Below, piece after piece: positions 36,252 to 47,491 of a stretch of 64,000 bases of DNA. Both the position numbers and the translations under genes were made by a program. The stretch spans positions 7,416,863 through 7,480,862 of the forward strand of contig JAMXBB010000009.1 in the NCBI GenBank assembly GCA_024138015.1. Reading direction: 5' to 3'. This DNA is from Lumnitzera littorea. Its lineage: Eukaryota; Streptophyta; Magnoliopsida; Myrtales; Combretaceae. The first letter of the stretch is position 1; each line of letters starts with the position of its first letter. A model generated the notes under the pieces. The model worked only from the letters and a program-made list of their open reading frames with translations. It did no database searches and had not been told where the DNA came from.

Positions 36252-36851
36252 TGTAAACCTTAGGAAATCAGTAGTTGAACCCTAACTCAAGTTCGAGTAT
36301 CCTAAACTGTACAACAAATCGATAAGGCTAGTAACAATAAAAGATTATGAATTTTAATAAATCAAATATAACACCGATAACGAAACCCTAAGAATTGATC
36401 GAAATCCTAAATCGCATACTAAAACCCTAAAACTGGTTTATGCATCATTAATCAAAATTGATCCCGAATTTATTCAAAACCCTAAAATTATAAATATAAA
36501 CCTATAAAATAGTTAAATATTACTCAATAGTGATATAATTATAGTTGATTGCAATTTTCGACTAAATCGCCTATTCACGTGAAATTTTAATGAAATTACT
36601 ATAATAACTTATAAAAATTATAATTATAATGGGTACCAATTAAATTGATAAATTTTCACAAAAATTTAAAAATTAATTTACGATGAGTATTGTTATAATT
36701 TATATGTTTTGAAAAATTACATATATTTATTATTAATTTTTTTTTCCTTCTCTTTCTTTTTCTTTTTATCTCTTTTCTTCTTTTTCTCCAATTACTACTG
36801 TCTGAAATCAAAATTAAAAAGATCCTAACCAACGGCCCATGTGAGGAATTA
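36252..36851 (+). repeat. Family 1 fragment C (plus orientation)
   Basis: It begins TGTAAACCTTAGGAAATC and matches the first 500-600 bases of the repeat at 26410, including AGTTGAACCCTAA, CAAGTTCGAGTATCC and the polypyrimidine tract. It runs into the gap and is inserted at the broken end of the Tat-B antisense ORF. Confidence 0.8.
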
Positions 36852-37351
36852 NNNNNNNNNNNNNNNNNNNNNNNNNNNNNNNNNNNNNNNNNNNNNNNNN
36901 NNNNNNNNNNNNNNNNNNNNNNNNNNNNNNNNNNNNNNNNNNNNNNNNNNNNNNNNNNNNNNNNNNNNNNNNNNNNNNNNNNNNNNNNNNNNNNNNNNNN
37001 NNNNNNNNNNNNNNNNNNNNNNNNNNNNNNNNNNNNNNNNNNNNNNNNNNNNNNNNNNNNNNNNNNNNNNNNNNNNNNNNNNNNNNNNNNNNNNNNNNNN
37101 NNNNNNNNNNNNNNNNNNNNNNNNNNNNNNNNNNNNNNNNNNNNNNNNNNNNNNNNNNNNNNNNNNNNNNNNNNNNNNNNNNNNNNNNNNNNNNNNNNNN
37201 NNNNNNNNNNNNNNNNNNNNNNNNNNNNNNNNNNNNNNNNNNNNNNNNNNNNNNNNNNNNNNNNNNNNNNNNNNNNNNNNNNNNNNNNNNNNNNNNNNNN
37301 NNNNNNNNNNNNNNNNNNNNNNNNNNNNNNNNNNNNNNNNNNNNNNNNNNN
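36852..37351. other. Assembly gap (exactly 500 N)
   Basis: Placeholder gap in the middle of an inverted pair of family 1 fragments next to TA-rich simple sequence, a configuration that commonly breaks assemblies. Confidence 0.98.
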
Positions 37352-38693
37352 ACATAATATAAATACTATTATATGCGCATATATATATGTACATAACATA
37401 TACTATACAATACTAGTATTTTTATACTTTATGCATACATAAATATATATACATATTTTCAGTCACATGTTTATACTTATACATATGTAATGAAAATACC
37501 TAATATACATATTACTATACATGCATATATACAAAGTCTTTTATACTACATATTGTATAATTAAATATGACATGTATGTATACATAAATATACCTATGTA
37601 TTTATAAATATATGAACATATGAATATAAGGAATTACTAATTTTAGATATAGTCCCATTTCATGTACACTTAGTCTTAATATAAGAAAGAATTACAAAAA
37701 TCAATTGTAATTACAACATCCCTAAATATAAATATTTCTACAAAATATATTTATACAAAAAGTACATATAATTTAGCAAAATAAATATATTAAAAGACTA
37801 CTTAACTACTTCCTTTAGTGCTTTTGATATGTGGTTGATCCAAAGGCTTTATCTCCTTCTTCTTATAATTGTTGAGAAGCAAGGAAAGAATTGAGTGAGA
37901 AAGTGAATAGAAGGGGAAAAGGTGAGAGAGTTTTCGGTGGATTTTGGTTTTTTAAGAGACGAACGTTAACAGAATTAACGGGTGAAGGGCAGATGCCATT
38001 TGAAGGAAAAAATAAGGGAAACAAGAAGAAAATAAGAAAAAGAAAGATAAGGTGTAATTAATGAATGGGACATGTGGCTTATCAAGTGGCTTGACTTTAT
38101 CTCATCTAAAAAGATCAAAACACATAGGCTACCCAAAATTTCGGAGAACAAAAACGTGGAAGTGGAAAAGTAAAGGAAAAAAAGAAGAAAAGAAAAAAGG
38201 AAAAAGAAAATTAGAAAATATTAGGTTGACTTTTCTAAATATAAAATTATAGAATTAATAATAATTATGAAATAATATTCATAATTTTATAAAGTTTATT
38301 AATTAAATTGTCACTCGTTATGTTTATAATATTTGAGAGTTATCTTAATGCATTCATTAACAATTTCACACGATTATACGTATTGGTAAATAATTGTATT
38401 TTTTTAGGGTTTTATTACTATTTAGAAAAATTTATTCATTTTATAAGCTTAAAGTTATAGTTTTAGGGTTTTTTTCAAGTTCGAGTTCAATTTTGGGATA
38501 CGTACCTAGGATTTAAGGTTTTCGTATGTGATTTAGGTTTCGATCGAAATTTTAAGGTTTTTATTTCCTATAATATATTCAATTTCATAATTTAATAAAA
38601 TTTTTATTTTACTTGGTCTTAATGACTCATGAAGTTATCTACAATACTAGACTTCAATTATACTCTCAAATAGCTAAATTCATAAGGTTTACA
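37352..38693 (-). repeat. Family 1 fragment D (inverted relative to C)
   Basis: Read on the minus strand it starts TGTAAACCTTATGAATTTAG at 38693 and is closest to copy A (AATTTAGCTATTTGAGAG, compare 3343). It continues through the polypurine/polypyrimidine zone at 38160-38220, a purine block near 37860-37930, and the TATGTATA-rich block at 37352-37630. With fragment C it forms a large inverted repeat whose outer ends are both LTR starts. Confidence 0.78.
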
Positions 38694-38696
38694 TTA

Positions 38697-38896
38697 AGGG
38701 TTTGATGTAAATTGATGCCCTATGATGGTGCCCACGTTATTAGTGTAAGGACTAACTCGGGTGAAGTTTAGGGATGAAAATCAACCTAAGATTAGGGGTT
38801 CAATGTGAATCGATGCCCTATGATAGTGCCCGCGTCATTAGTGTAAGGACAAACTTGTGAGTAAAGCTTGTAGAGGAAAATCAACCTAAGTTTAGT
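38697..38896. repeat. Tandem duplication, about 98 bp x 2
   Basis: Two diverged copies, the first from GGGTTTGATGTAAATTGATG and the second (about 38795) from GGGGTTCAATGTGAATCGAT. Both contain GATGCCCTATGATRGTGCCC, TTAGTGTAAGGAC and AAAATCAACCTAAG. It lies in the Tat-B non-coding tail between integrase and the antisense ORF. Confidence 0.85.
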
Positions 38897-38984
38897 GACT
38901 TAAGAAGGGAGGAGGAATAAATGCTTAAGACTTCATTAATTCATTGCATTCAGCCGTAGTTAAAAATGCTTTTAATGCCATTGC

Positions 38985-39417
38985 TGCATCTAATGAAAGT
39001 GAGGTTTTAGATTATGGGCATCCCACGCCCTAGAGATCAGTCGTCCTTCCCTTATCTCGAGCTTGTAAGTACCTCTTCCTACTTCATCATACTAGATCCT
39101 TCCAATTGGGGGCAGGTTTGTTTCGTCCTTCCTTAGAGCTAGTAGCTTCTAACTTTCTATACACTAAGTTACTAAGGTAGAAAACCTTATGTCGGACACT
39201 ACGGTTATAGCGTCGAGTGGCTCACTACTAATATGCTATGATACATACTCGTGCAACATCTCGAACTTCATTAATAGTATCGAGATTCACCTAAAGTGCC
39301 ATGTGATTAGTATTTATATCAAAGTATTGTACCCTACTAGTGAGTAGCTCCAACTTAATAAGGGCAATGACCTCAACTCCAAATGCAAGATGGAATGGAG
39401 TCTCGCCAGTCGACATC
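38985..39417 (-). pseudogene. Tat-B integrase, C-terminal part
   Basis: Minus strand: MSTGETPFHLAFGVEVIALI, RVQYFDINTNHMAL, NLDTINEVRDVARV, ATRRYNRSVRHKVFYL, and PAPNWKDLV, matching the end of the catalytic core and the C-terminal domain of Tat integrases. Stops interrupt it. The upstream part of the same gene lies at 49766-50825, beyond the Athila insertion. Confidence 0.82.
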
Positions 39418-39422
39418 CTATG
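39418..39422. other. Left target-site duplication of the Athila element
   Basis: CTATG directly before the LTR start TGATAAAGC, matching CTATA at 49761-49765 with one transition. Confidence 0.75.
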
Positions 39423-40911
39423 TGATAAAGCTAATTTAACCCCTGTTTTATTAGTGGCAATTCAGCGATATCCTAAAGATTTATGTGCTTAATTGAAAGA
39501 ATTGACACTTAACTAGTTAATATATTTGCCTTAGGTTCAATTCAGTATAAATGGGAGAAAAGGAGCTAGAAAGACTGCATTTGGAGCATGAAAACTCAAA
39601 AGAATGAGGACTTTTTGCAAGCAAGGGAGGATTCACGACCGTGGTTAAAACAGCTGATGAATAGCAATGGAAATGAGATGATCAGTGGAGCTTATAACCT
39701 TGAACCATGGCTGTGGTGGTGGGACAACCACGGCTTTACACACGGCCGTAGTACACCTGGGGTATACGAAAAGAAAGAATTTTTATTGTATTTTTCGTGG
39801 GTATATATATATATAGAAAAGAGGAGAGAGAATAGGGAGGAGTTCTGATTTTTGATACTTTTCCTTTAATTATTTTGCTTGGATATTGAGAAGTTAGGGT
39901 TTAATATAATTAGAGAGATTACATTGTGAGATTGATGGAAGATTGAAAAACGTTTACTTGGATTTCAATTGAGAGTTTAGCTCTTGGAATTTCTTGAGAA
40001 AAGTGTGCACAAACCAGTATTTTCATCTATATAAGGAATTGGTGAGATCGTTTGCATTTCTTGTTTATCATAGAGAATTGTGTTGCCATTGTAATTATAT
40101 TGAATCATGAATTCCTTCATACACAATTATGTTGATGCTATGAATTCCATAGCTAACTAATTTATTAGATGGGAATGAGATAAACCCTAGATTACTAAAA
40201 TGATTGTGGTAATTATGTTATAGGAGTAATATAAATATGGCTTATTTCAGATTGCAACTCTTTCTATTTCAATTATGACTTGTCTAAGTTATGATTGTTA
40301 GAGGTTATAAACATGGGAGTGTTTGTAAATTCATTAGGAGTTCTTGATTAAACAATTCAGATAAATGCAGAAGCCGTGTCTAATTGTTTAATCAGAGATT
40401 ATTGGGAGATTAATGCAATATCTAAAACTAATTAATCACTAAGGAATTAGGATAATTGGGTTGAAGATATTAGATTATCATATCATTGGAAAATGTACGA
40501 TAATACTCTAGAATCCACTATTGATTAGAAAGCGGAAGTGGACTGATTATATTAGAGGTCGAATCCTTAATTTAAGGAATTATAATCTCAATGAAATAAC
40601 CATACATATATTATTCTATATAACTCAATGGCAACTTGATTAGTATCTCTAGGGTGGAATCTTGATTTCTCATCACTTTTCCATTGATAAGTTTTTCAAA
40701 TCATCTTTTGATCTCATTGTAATTGAGTTAAATTAGTTTAATTTTAGTATAAAAAAAAAAAAACCATTCTTGATTTACCTAAATATTAACTAAAGCTAGC
40801 ACAAGTTGAGTACTCTACTTAAGTCCTCGTTCAACATTATACTACTTGATATGATCCAGTATACTTGCTGGTATTATGCTCATTTTTTCTAAACACCTTT
40901 TCAGCGTACCA
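39423..40911 (+). repeat. Athila 5' LTR
   Basis: 1489 bp, TGATAAAGC...CAGCGTACCA. TATATATATATATA at 39802-39815 is a likely promoter. The final part (from about 40783) matches 49612-49760. The U3 region carries several GGCCGTG/CCATGGC-type words (GACCGTGG near 39641, CACGGCCG near 39741). Confidence 0.85.
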
Positions 40912-40917
40912 AGTTTT

Positions 40918-40935
40918 TGGCGCCATTGCCAGGGA
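40918..40935 (+). other. Athila primer binding site (Asp-tRNA type)
   Basis: TGGCGCCATTGCCAGGGA, six bases after the LTR, near-complementary to plant tRNA-Asp 3' ends, the primer typical of Athila. Confidence 0.85.
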
Positions 40936-41022
40936 CTCAATTAGATATTAGACTTTTTAGCTTTGTTGGTAATTTAGGTGCATTTTACATTTAGATTTGT
41001 TTTTGTCTCTTACAAGTTTTAC

Positions 41023-42700
41023 ATGCGAAGGAGTAGAAGTACTGATCTTTTACCAATTGATCTAGAGATAGAACGCACTTTATTTCAGTTGAGAAGGGAT
41101 AACAGGCAAAGGGAGGAATTACAAGAGAACATCATGGCAAATGAGGATAATCGCCAGCTCCAGAATGCTCCGCGACCTCTTCGTGACTTTTCAGTCCCAA
41201 CTGTTCAGGGACTTGCTATCAGAAGGCCAACCATCCAGGCTAACAATTTCGAACTCAAGCCGGCACTCATCCAGATGGTGCAATCAAATCAGTTTGGAGG
41301 ATTTCCAAATGAGAGTCCAGATGAACACATAGCGGGATTCCTCCAATACTATAATCTGATCAAGATGAATGGTGTACCGGATGATGCAATTAGATTGCAG
41401 CTTTTTCCTTTTTCATTAAGGATAAAGCAAGAGCATGGTTTAACTCTCTACCTCAAGATTCTGTAACTATATGGGCTGAGCTTCAGTCAATGTTTTTGAG
41501 GAAATTTTTCCCACTTGCACGCACAGCCAAGTTAAAGAGTGATATCACCAACTTCTCTAAGTTTCCTGGTGAATCACTATATGATGCATGGGAGAGATTT
41601 AAGGAAACAATCAGGAGGTGCCCACACCATGGACTCCTTGATAATCTCTTGATAAAGGTATTTTACCTTAGTTTAGATGAAACCATGAGGTCTTTAGTTA
41701 ATGCTGCAGTAAGAGGTGCCTTGATGGGAAAAAGTTATGAGGAAGCAAGTGCTTTGATTGAGGAAATGGCCTCCAGTGTACACAACTGGCAGCATGAAGG
41801 GGCAATTCAAGAGTGGCTTCAATCAATGATATGGATGCTATTTCTGCCCAGTTAGCAGCACTCACCACTAGGGTAAGTCAACTAACTTCTTCACATTCCT
41901 TTACTCCTAATCTGGTAGCCTTTTGTGAGTTATGTTCAAGACCACATTTTACCATGGAGTGTATGTCTAGGAATGCTGTATCTTCATCAAGTGGAGATCA
42001 AGTGAACTTTGTCAACAACTTCCAAAGGAGCAATCAAGGACTTTACTCCAATACTTACAATCCAAGATGGCGTTACCACCCGAACTTTTCTTGGAGAAAT
42101 GAGAACAATGCGTTTAAACCTCCACCACTTGGATTCCAAAAGCAAAGTCCTACTCAAAATGCTCTACCTCATCAGCAACATCAACAGCAGCAGTTTAAAT
42201 TGGAGGAAATCATGCTTAGTTACATGCAGAAGACTAATACTCTCCTCCAAAATCAACAAGCTTCAATTCGGAACTTGGAGGGATAGTTGAGTCAATTATC
42301 TCAACAAATAAGTACTAGACCATCAGGGTCTTTACTTAGCAACACAGAGGAGAACCCCAAGGGAATTAATGCTATCATGTTGAGGAGTGGCAAAGAATTG
42401 GAAGAAGCAGACAGCAAGGTTAAGAAGAAAAGGGAGAACTTAGAGAAAGAAAGAAGGAAGGCAAGGGAGAAGGAACCAAAACTGAAATCATCAGAGGTGA
42501 ACCCATATGTTCCTCCTATTCCTTTTCCAAGAAGACTGAAGCAGTAACAGTTAGATACGCAGTTTGCCAAATTTTTAGATGTCTTCAAGAAACTGCAAAT
42601 CAACATTCCATTTGCAGAAGCTCTCCAGCAAATGCCCTCATATGCGAGATTCATGAAGGATCTTCTCACTAAGAAAAGAAAGATCGATGGAAATGAGTAG
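41023..42700 (+). pseudogene. Athila gag (two frameshifts and stops)
   Basis: The start is chosen at ATG 41023 (MRRSRSTDLLPIDLEIERTL), the usual start context of this lineage, rather than the earlier frame opening at 40978. The capsid domain (retrotransposon gag, PF03732 type) reads GGFPNESPDEHIAGFLQYYN, then after a shift near 41420 WAELQSMFLRKFFPLARTAK and SKFPGESLYDAWERFKETIR. A further shift near 41810 leads to CELCSRPHFTMECMS, a CCHC knuckle, and a Gln-rich tail with LQNQQASIRNLEG. A TAG at 42284 and a TAA at 42545 precede the protease. The Lys/Glu-rich segment at 42380-42490 is typical of the gag-protease linker. Confidence 0.88.
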
Positions 42701-45013
42701 GTGATGCTTATAGGAGAGTGTTTAATGATCCTGCAAAAAGATCTTTACCATTTGCCAATGAAGCAACAAGATCAGGGGAGTTTTACTGTTCCTTGCACAA
42801 ATGGAAATTGTTATTTTGATAAAGTACTTATTGATTCAGGTGCTAGTATAAATTTGATGCCCTTATCTATTTTCAGGAAATTGGGACTTGGAGAATGCAA
42901 GAAGACTCATGTCACCTTACAACTGGCTGACAGGAGCATTAAATACCTTAGAGGTATTATGGAGAATGTCTTGGTGAAAGTAGATAAATTCTACTTTCCA
43001 GTAGATTTCATTGTGCTGGAGATGGAAGAGAATAGAGAGGTACCAATGATCTTAGGCAGACCATTCCTTATGACAAGTAAAGCACTAATAGATGTAGAAC
43101 AAGGTAAGCTCACTTTAAGAGTCATGGATGATCAAATAACGTTTAATGTATATGATGCCATGAAGAAGTTTAAGGAGTGTAAGTCATGTTATACCATTGA
43201 TATAATTGATGAAATTATTTATGAGGATATGGACGAGAATGCAGGTATATATACCATGGAGTCTGTTTTGAGAGATTTAGATGATTGGAGTGACAATGAT
43301 GACCCTATGGAAGAAGTTGTGGAACAAGTGCCAAAAATCAAGGCTAGACACTATGAGGAGTTAGGAACAAGTGCATCAAAACCAGTGTCATCTTTGATAC
43401 AACATTTGATGCTTGAGCTTAAACCTTTACCTTGTCATTTGAAATATGCTTATTTGGGAATGAATGATACGTTGCCAATAATCATTTCTTCTTTTTTAAC
43501 AGATGATCAAGAACAACAACTCTTAGAAGTCTTGAGAGAGCATAAGGAGGCAATAGGATGGACAATTACTGATATTAAGGGAATAAGCCCTTCGATGTGT
43601 ACTCATCGAATCTATCTTGAAGCTAAGTGCAAACCTACAATTCAACCACAAAGACGACTTAACCCAACTCTCAAAGAGGTAGTGAAGAAGGAAGTGCTCA
43701 AATTGCTAGATGCAGGTATTATCTTTCCTATCTCTGATAGCAAGTGGGTTAGTCCTGTTCAAGTAGTGCCAAAAAAAGGTGGTATGACTGTAGTGACAAA
43801 TGAATCTAATGAGTTAATCCCTACTAGAACAGTGACAGGGTGGAGAGTCTGTATTGACTATAGGAAAGTAAATAATGTCACATGGAAAGACCATTTCCCT
43901 CTTCCTTTTTTAGATCAAATGTTAGAAAAACTTGCAGGGCATGATTACTATTGTTTTTTAGATGGGTATTCTGGTTATAATCAAATCCATATAGTACCCG
44001 AGGACCAGGAAAAAACCACATTTACTTATCCTTATGGCACGTTTGCCTTTAGTAGAATGCCCTTTGGTCTCTGTAATGCACTTGCCACTTTTCAAAGATG
44101 TATGATGTCTATTTTTTCTGACATGCTAGAAAAATTCATTGAAATATTTATGGATGATTTTTCAGTTTTTGGTAAATCATTTGAAGCATGTCTAGTAAAT
44201 TTAGGCTGTGTACTCAAAAGATGTAAGGAGACTAATTTGATTTTGAACTGGGAGAAATGCCATTTTATGGTAAAGGAAGGGATAGTCTTAGGTTATAAAG
44301 TATCTAAAAAAGGGATTGAAGTTGATAGGGCAAAAGTGGAGGTAATTGAGAAGTTGCCACCGCCCACCTCAGTGAAAGGAGTTAGAAGCTTCCTTGGTCA
44401 TGCTGGATTCTACAGGAGATTTATTAGGGACTTCTCTAAAATCTCTAAACCTCTGTATAATTTATTGGAAAAAGATATTGCTTTTGAATTCAATGATGAT
44501 TGTTTGCAGGCATTTAACTTGTTGAAGGAGAAGCTCGCTATAACACCAGTGATTGTGGCTCCTGATTGGGAGCTTCCGTTTGAATTAATGTGTGATGCTA
44601 GCGACTTTGCTATAGGTGCAGTTCTAGGCCAGAGGAGAGGTAAGTTCTTTCATGTTATATATTATGCTAGTAGAACTTTAAATGAAGCTCAACAGAATTA
44701 TGCAACTACGGAAAAAGAACTTTTAGCTATTGTTTTTGCATGTGACAAATTCCGTCCTTATTTGATAGGTTCTAAAATCATAGTATATACTGATCATGCT
44801 GCGCTTAAGTATTTGTTTGATAAGGCTGATGCAAAACCAAGACTAATCCATTGGATTCTTCTACTACAAGAATTTGATCTTGAAATTAAAGATAAAAAGG
44901 GAACAGAGAATATTGTGGCTAATCATTTATCTAGGATAGAATTCGCTTGTGTAAATTTCCTTATCAATGAAACTTTTCCTGATGAACAATTACATGTAGT
45001 AGGAATCCAATGA
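42701..45013 (+). CDS. Athila protease-reverse transcriptase-RNase H, intact 770-codon frame
   Basis: Protease near residues 35-130: VLIDSGASINLMPLS holds the catalytic DSG, and MILGRPFLMTSKALID the second conserved block. RT near 310-560: VCIDYRKVNNVTWKDHFPLP, CFLDGYSGYNQI with the catalytic Asp, FSRMPFGLCNALATFQR, and IFMDDFSVFG with the intact DD pair. Then GVRSFLGHAGFYRRFIRDFS. RNase H: LMCDASDFAIGAVLGQR with Asp, YATTEKELLAIVFACDKFRP with Glu, and VYTDHAALKYLF with Asp; ENIVANHLSRIE closes the domain. No stop or shift over 2.3 kb. It copies element RNA into DNA and removes the template. The first in-frame ATG lies just after a stop of the gag-protease linker, so in an intact element it would be part of one polyprotein. 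Confidence 0.93.
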   Translation: MMLIGECLMILQKDLYHLPMKQQDQGSFTVPCTNGNCYFDKVLIDSGASINLMPLSIFRKLGLGECKKTHVTLQLADRSIKYLRGIMENVLVKVDKFYFPVDFIVLEMEENREVPMILGRPFLMTSKALIDVEQGKLTLRVMDDQITFNVYDAMKKFKECKSCYTIDIIDEIIYEDMDENAGIYTMESVLRDLDDWSDNDDPMEEVVEQVPKIKARHYEELGTSASKPVSSLIQHLMLELKPLPCHLKYAYLGMNDTLPIIISSFLTDDQEQQLLEVLREHKEAIGWTITDIKGISPSMCTHRIYLEAKCKPTIQPQRRLNPTLKEVVKKEVLKLLDAGIIFPISDSKWVSPVQVVPKKGGMTVVTNESNELIPTRTVTGWRVCIDYRKVNNVTWKDHFPLPFLDQMLEKLAGHDYYCFLDGYSGYNQIHIVPEDQEKTTFTYPYGTFAFSRMPFGLCNALATFQRCMMSIFSDMLEKFIEIFMDDFSVFGKSFEACLVNLGCVLKRCKETNLILNWEKCHFMVKEGIVLGYKVSKKGIEVDRAKVEVIEKLPPPTSVKGVRSFLGHAGFYRRFIRDFSKISKPLYNLLEKDIAFEFNDDCLQAFNLLKEKLAITPVIVAPDWELPFELMCDASDFAIGAVLGQRRGKFFHVIYYASRTLNEAQQNYATTEKELLAIVFACDKFRPYLIGSKIIVYTDHAALKYLFDKADAKPRLIHWILLLQEFDLEIKDKKGTENIVANHLSRIEFACVNFLINETFPDEQLHVVGIQ

Positions 45014-46232
45014 TTGCCTTGGTATGCTGATATTGTCAATTACTTGGTTAGTAAACTTTTGCCTTATGGTTTGTCATCTCAATAGAAAAAGAAGTTTTTA
45101 CATGATATAAAATACTATTTTTGGGACGAACCATACTTGTTTAAATGTTGTGCTGACCAAGTAATAAGACGTTGTATGCTAGAAAATGAACAGTTTAGCA
45201 TCATTGAGCATTGTCATTCAAAAGAAGTAAGAGGTCATTTTGGTGTAAAGAGAACGGCAGCAAAAATTTTGTCTTGTGGATTTTTTTTGGCCCAAATTGT
45301 TTCATGATTATAGACGTTTCATTATGACTTGTGCTTAATGCCAAAGGACTGGCAATATTTCTAGGAGACATGAATTACCACAAAACAATATCCTTGTAAT
45401 TGAACTTTTTGATGTGTGGGGAATTGACTTCATGGGTCCCTTCCCTTCTTCTTTTTCAAATAAATACATTCTTTTGGCAGTAGATTATGTCTCAAAATGG
45501 GTGGAAGCAGTTGCTTTACAAAGTAATGATGCCAAAGTTGTCATTATATTTTTTAAAAAGAACATATTTTCAAGATTTGGGGTACCTAAAGCTATCATTA
45601 GTGATGAGGGGTCACACTTTTGCAATAGAAAATTCGAAAAATTGTTAACAAAATATGGAGTTCACCATAGGATTGCCACCCCCTATCACCCACAAACTTA
45701 TGGACAAGTAGAGGTTTCTAATAGGGAGATTAAGCAAATCTTAAAGAAAACAGTCAATGCATCTAGGAAGGATTGGTCTTTAAAACTAGATGATGCATTG
45801 TGGGCTTATAGAATTGCTTTTAAAACTCCTATTGGAATGTCCCCATACAAGATTGTTTTTGGTAAGTCATGTCACCTACCTGTAGAGCTTGAGCACAAGG
45901 CATATTGGGCCATAAAATTTTTGAACTATGATTTGCAAGCTGCAGGTGAAAAGAGATTACTTCAATTGAATCAATTAGCTGAGTTCAGAGAAGAAGCGTA
46001 TGAGAATGCGAGGATTTACAAAGAAAGAGCAAAGAGATGGCAAGACAAAAACATCTTACAAAGAGAATTTGTACCGGGCCAAAAGGTTTTACTGTACAAC
46101 TCTCGATTGAAGTTGTTTCCATGGAAGTTGCGTTCAAGATGGTCTGGACCCTTCGTTGTCACTAAGGTTTTTCCTTATGGTATTGTAGAAGTGAAGGCAG
46201 AGAACAATTGTATTTTCAACGTAAATGGATAA
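45014..46232 (+). pseudogene. Athila integrase
   Basis: After a TGA at 45011-45013 the frame continues with KKFLHDIKYYFWDEPYLFKC and the HHCC finger region (HSKEVRGHFGVKRTAAKIL). A shift in a T-run near 45283 and further damage follow. From 45414 the frame is open: GIDFMGPFPSSF (first Asp), IISDEGSHF (second Asp) and GQVEVSNREIKQIL (Glu) keep the DDE triad. Then PYKIVFGKSCHLPVELEHKA and the C-terminal FVPGQKVLLYNSRLKLFPWK and SRWSGPFVVTKVF. The zinc finger part is broken and the core is intact. Confidence 0.9.
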
Positions 46233-46402
46233 CTTCTCAAGCATTACTAGGTAAGGGAAGACATTAATCAAGAGACCACAATTATAGATCTCGAAAATCC
46301 TAAGTAAGTCAAAGGAAAGTCAGGCTATCGACTCTAAACTAAGCGCTCCATGGGAGGCAGCCCATGTTTTAGGAAAGAATAAATTATAATAATAATAATA
46401 AT

Positions 46403-46580
46403 AAAAATCCACAATGGGATTTATGGGGTTACCCTACGGCCATGGGATAGGCCGTGGTTACCCCAATAAAAAAATCCACAGTGGGATTTATAGGGTTACC
46501 CCATGGCCGTGGGATAGGCCGTGGCTACCCCAATAAAAATCCACAGTGGGCTTTATGGGGTAAACCCATGGCCGTGGAAA
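46403..46580. repeat. Minisatellite, about 67 bp x 2.6, in the Athila 3' region
   Basis: Copies begin at about 46403, 46470 and 46535 with AAAATCCACARTGGG. They contain GGGGTTACCC, CATGGCCGTGGGATAGG and GGCCGTGGYTACCCC. The third copy is partial. An (AAT)n run lies just before it. Confidence 0.88.
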
Positions 46581-47491
46581 TTGCCCATCATTCAGGACAC
46601 GACCATGGGTTGGTGAACCGTTACAAAAAAAAAAAAAATAGAAGATGAAGAAACCACAGGTCAAGGCACGACCGTGGGTCTTCTCATGCCCGATCTGGGT
46701 ATTTAAAACCCAATGTAGAACGAAATTTTTTCTTTGTTCTTTCTCTTTCCTCTTATTTCCTTCTCTCTCCTCTCTTCTTCCTCTCTACATTTTCTCTCTC
46801 TAAACCTTTTTCCTCAAAGGTTTTCTCCAAAAAGCTTCCATCTTTGTGCACTACATCCTCTTCTCAAGCAAAAAAAGGTAACATCTTTCACTTTCATCCA
46901 ATTTTCTGCACTTTTCCATGCTTATTCTTGTCTCAGGTAGAATAGATCTGAGTTAATTATTTCTGTTCATGATGAAGGGGACTTTGATTTTTGAATGATC
47001 TTGTATTTCTCTTGCATGTGCCTGCGAAAATCACTTATCCTTTATTGTTCTTGACGAATCTTTAAGGGACGTGTACATGTCATGGGTATCTGCAATTGTC
47101 TCTATTGTTGATGTTTTAAAGCTTACTTCTTTTGCGGTGTTTATACATGTTCGGAACAAAGTCTGTAGATCTTGCTTATGCACTGCCGTGGAAGGATTTT
47201 TACTAGTCGTTTTTCTTTTGAAAATACAATTTTTGGTGCGAACTTCGCACTATATGATGAGCCACGGCCGTGTCATGTATGGAGCTCTTCGGTGTTGTTA
47301 TGTGATGTAAGAAAAATGCTTGTTGATGATTTTCTGCTGTGTTGCCTGGTCAAGGGTTTACGTATTTTGTTCAAATACTCGTGTTTGATGATTTTATTTT
47401 ATTTTATTTTTATTTGTTTATTTATTTATTTATTTTTAGAATCTTAGTATGTTAGAACATCAACTATGAGTATTATATGGCTGCATTTCAG

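Noticed and set aside
38697..38896. CRISPR-like or satellite array
   Set aside because: Only two diverged adjacent copies without spacers, in plant DNA.
42301..42669. 122-codon minus-strand frame opposite Athila gag/protease
   Set aside because: Shadow of the gag-protease linker on the other strand; no family similarity and no promoter.
46454..46648. Gly/Pro-rich repeat protein frame
   Set aside because: Caused by the 67-bp minisatellite; unit length and frame are not preserved across copies.
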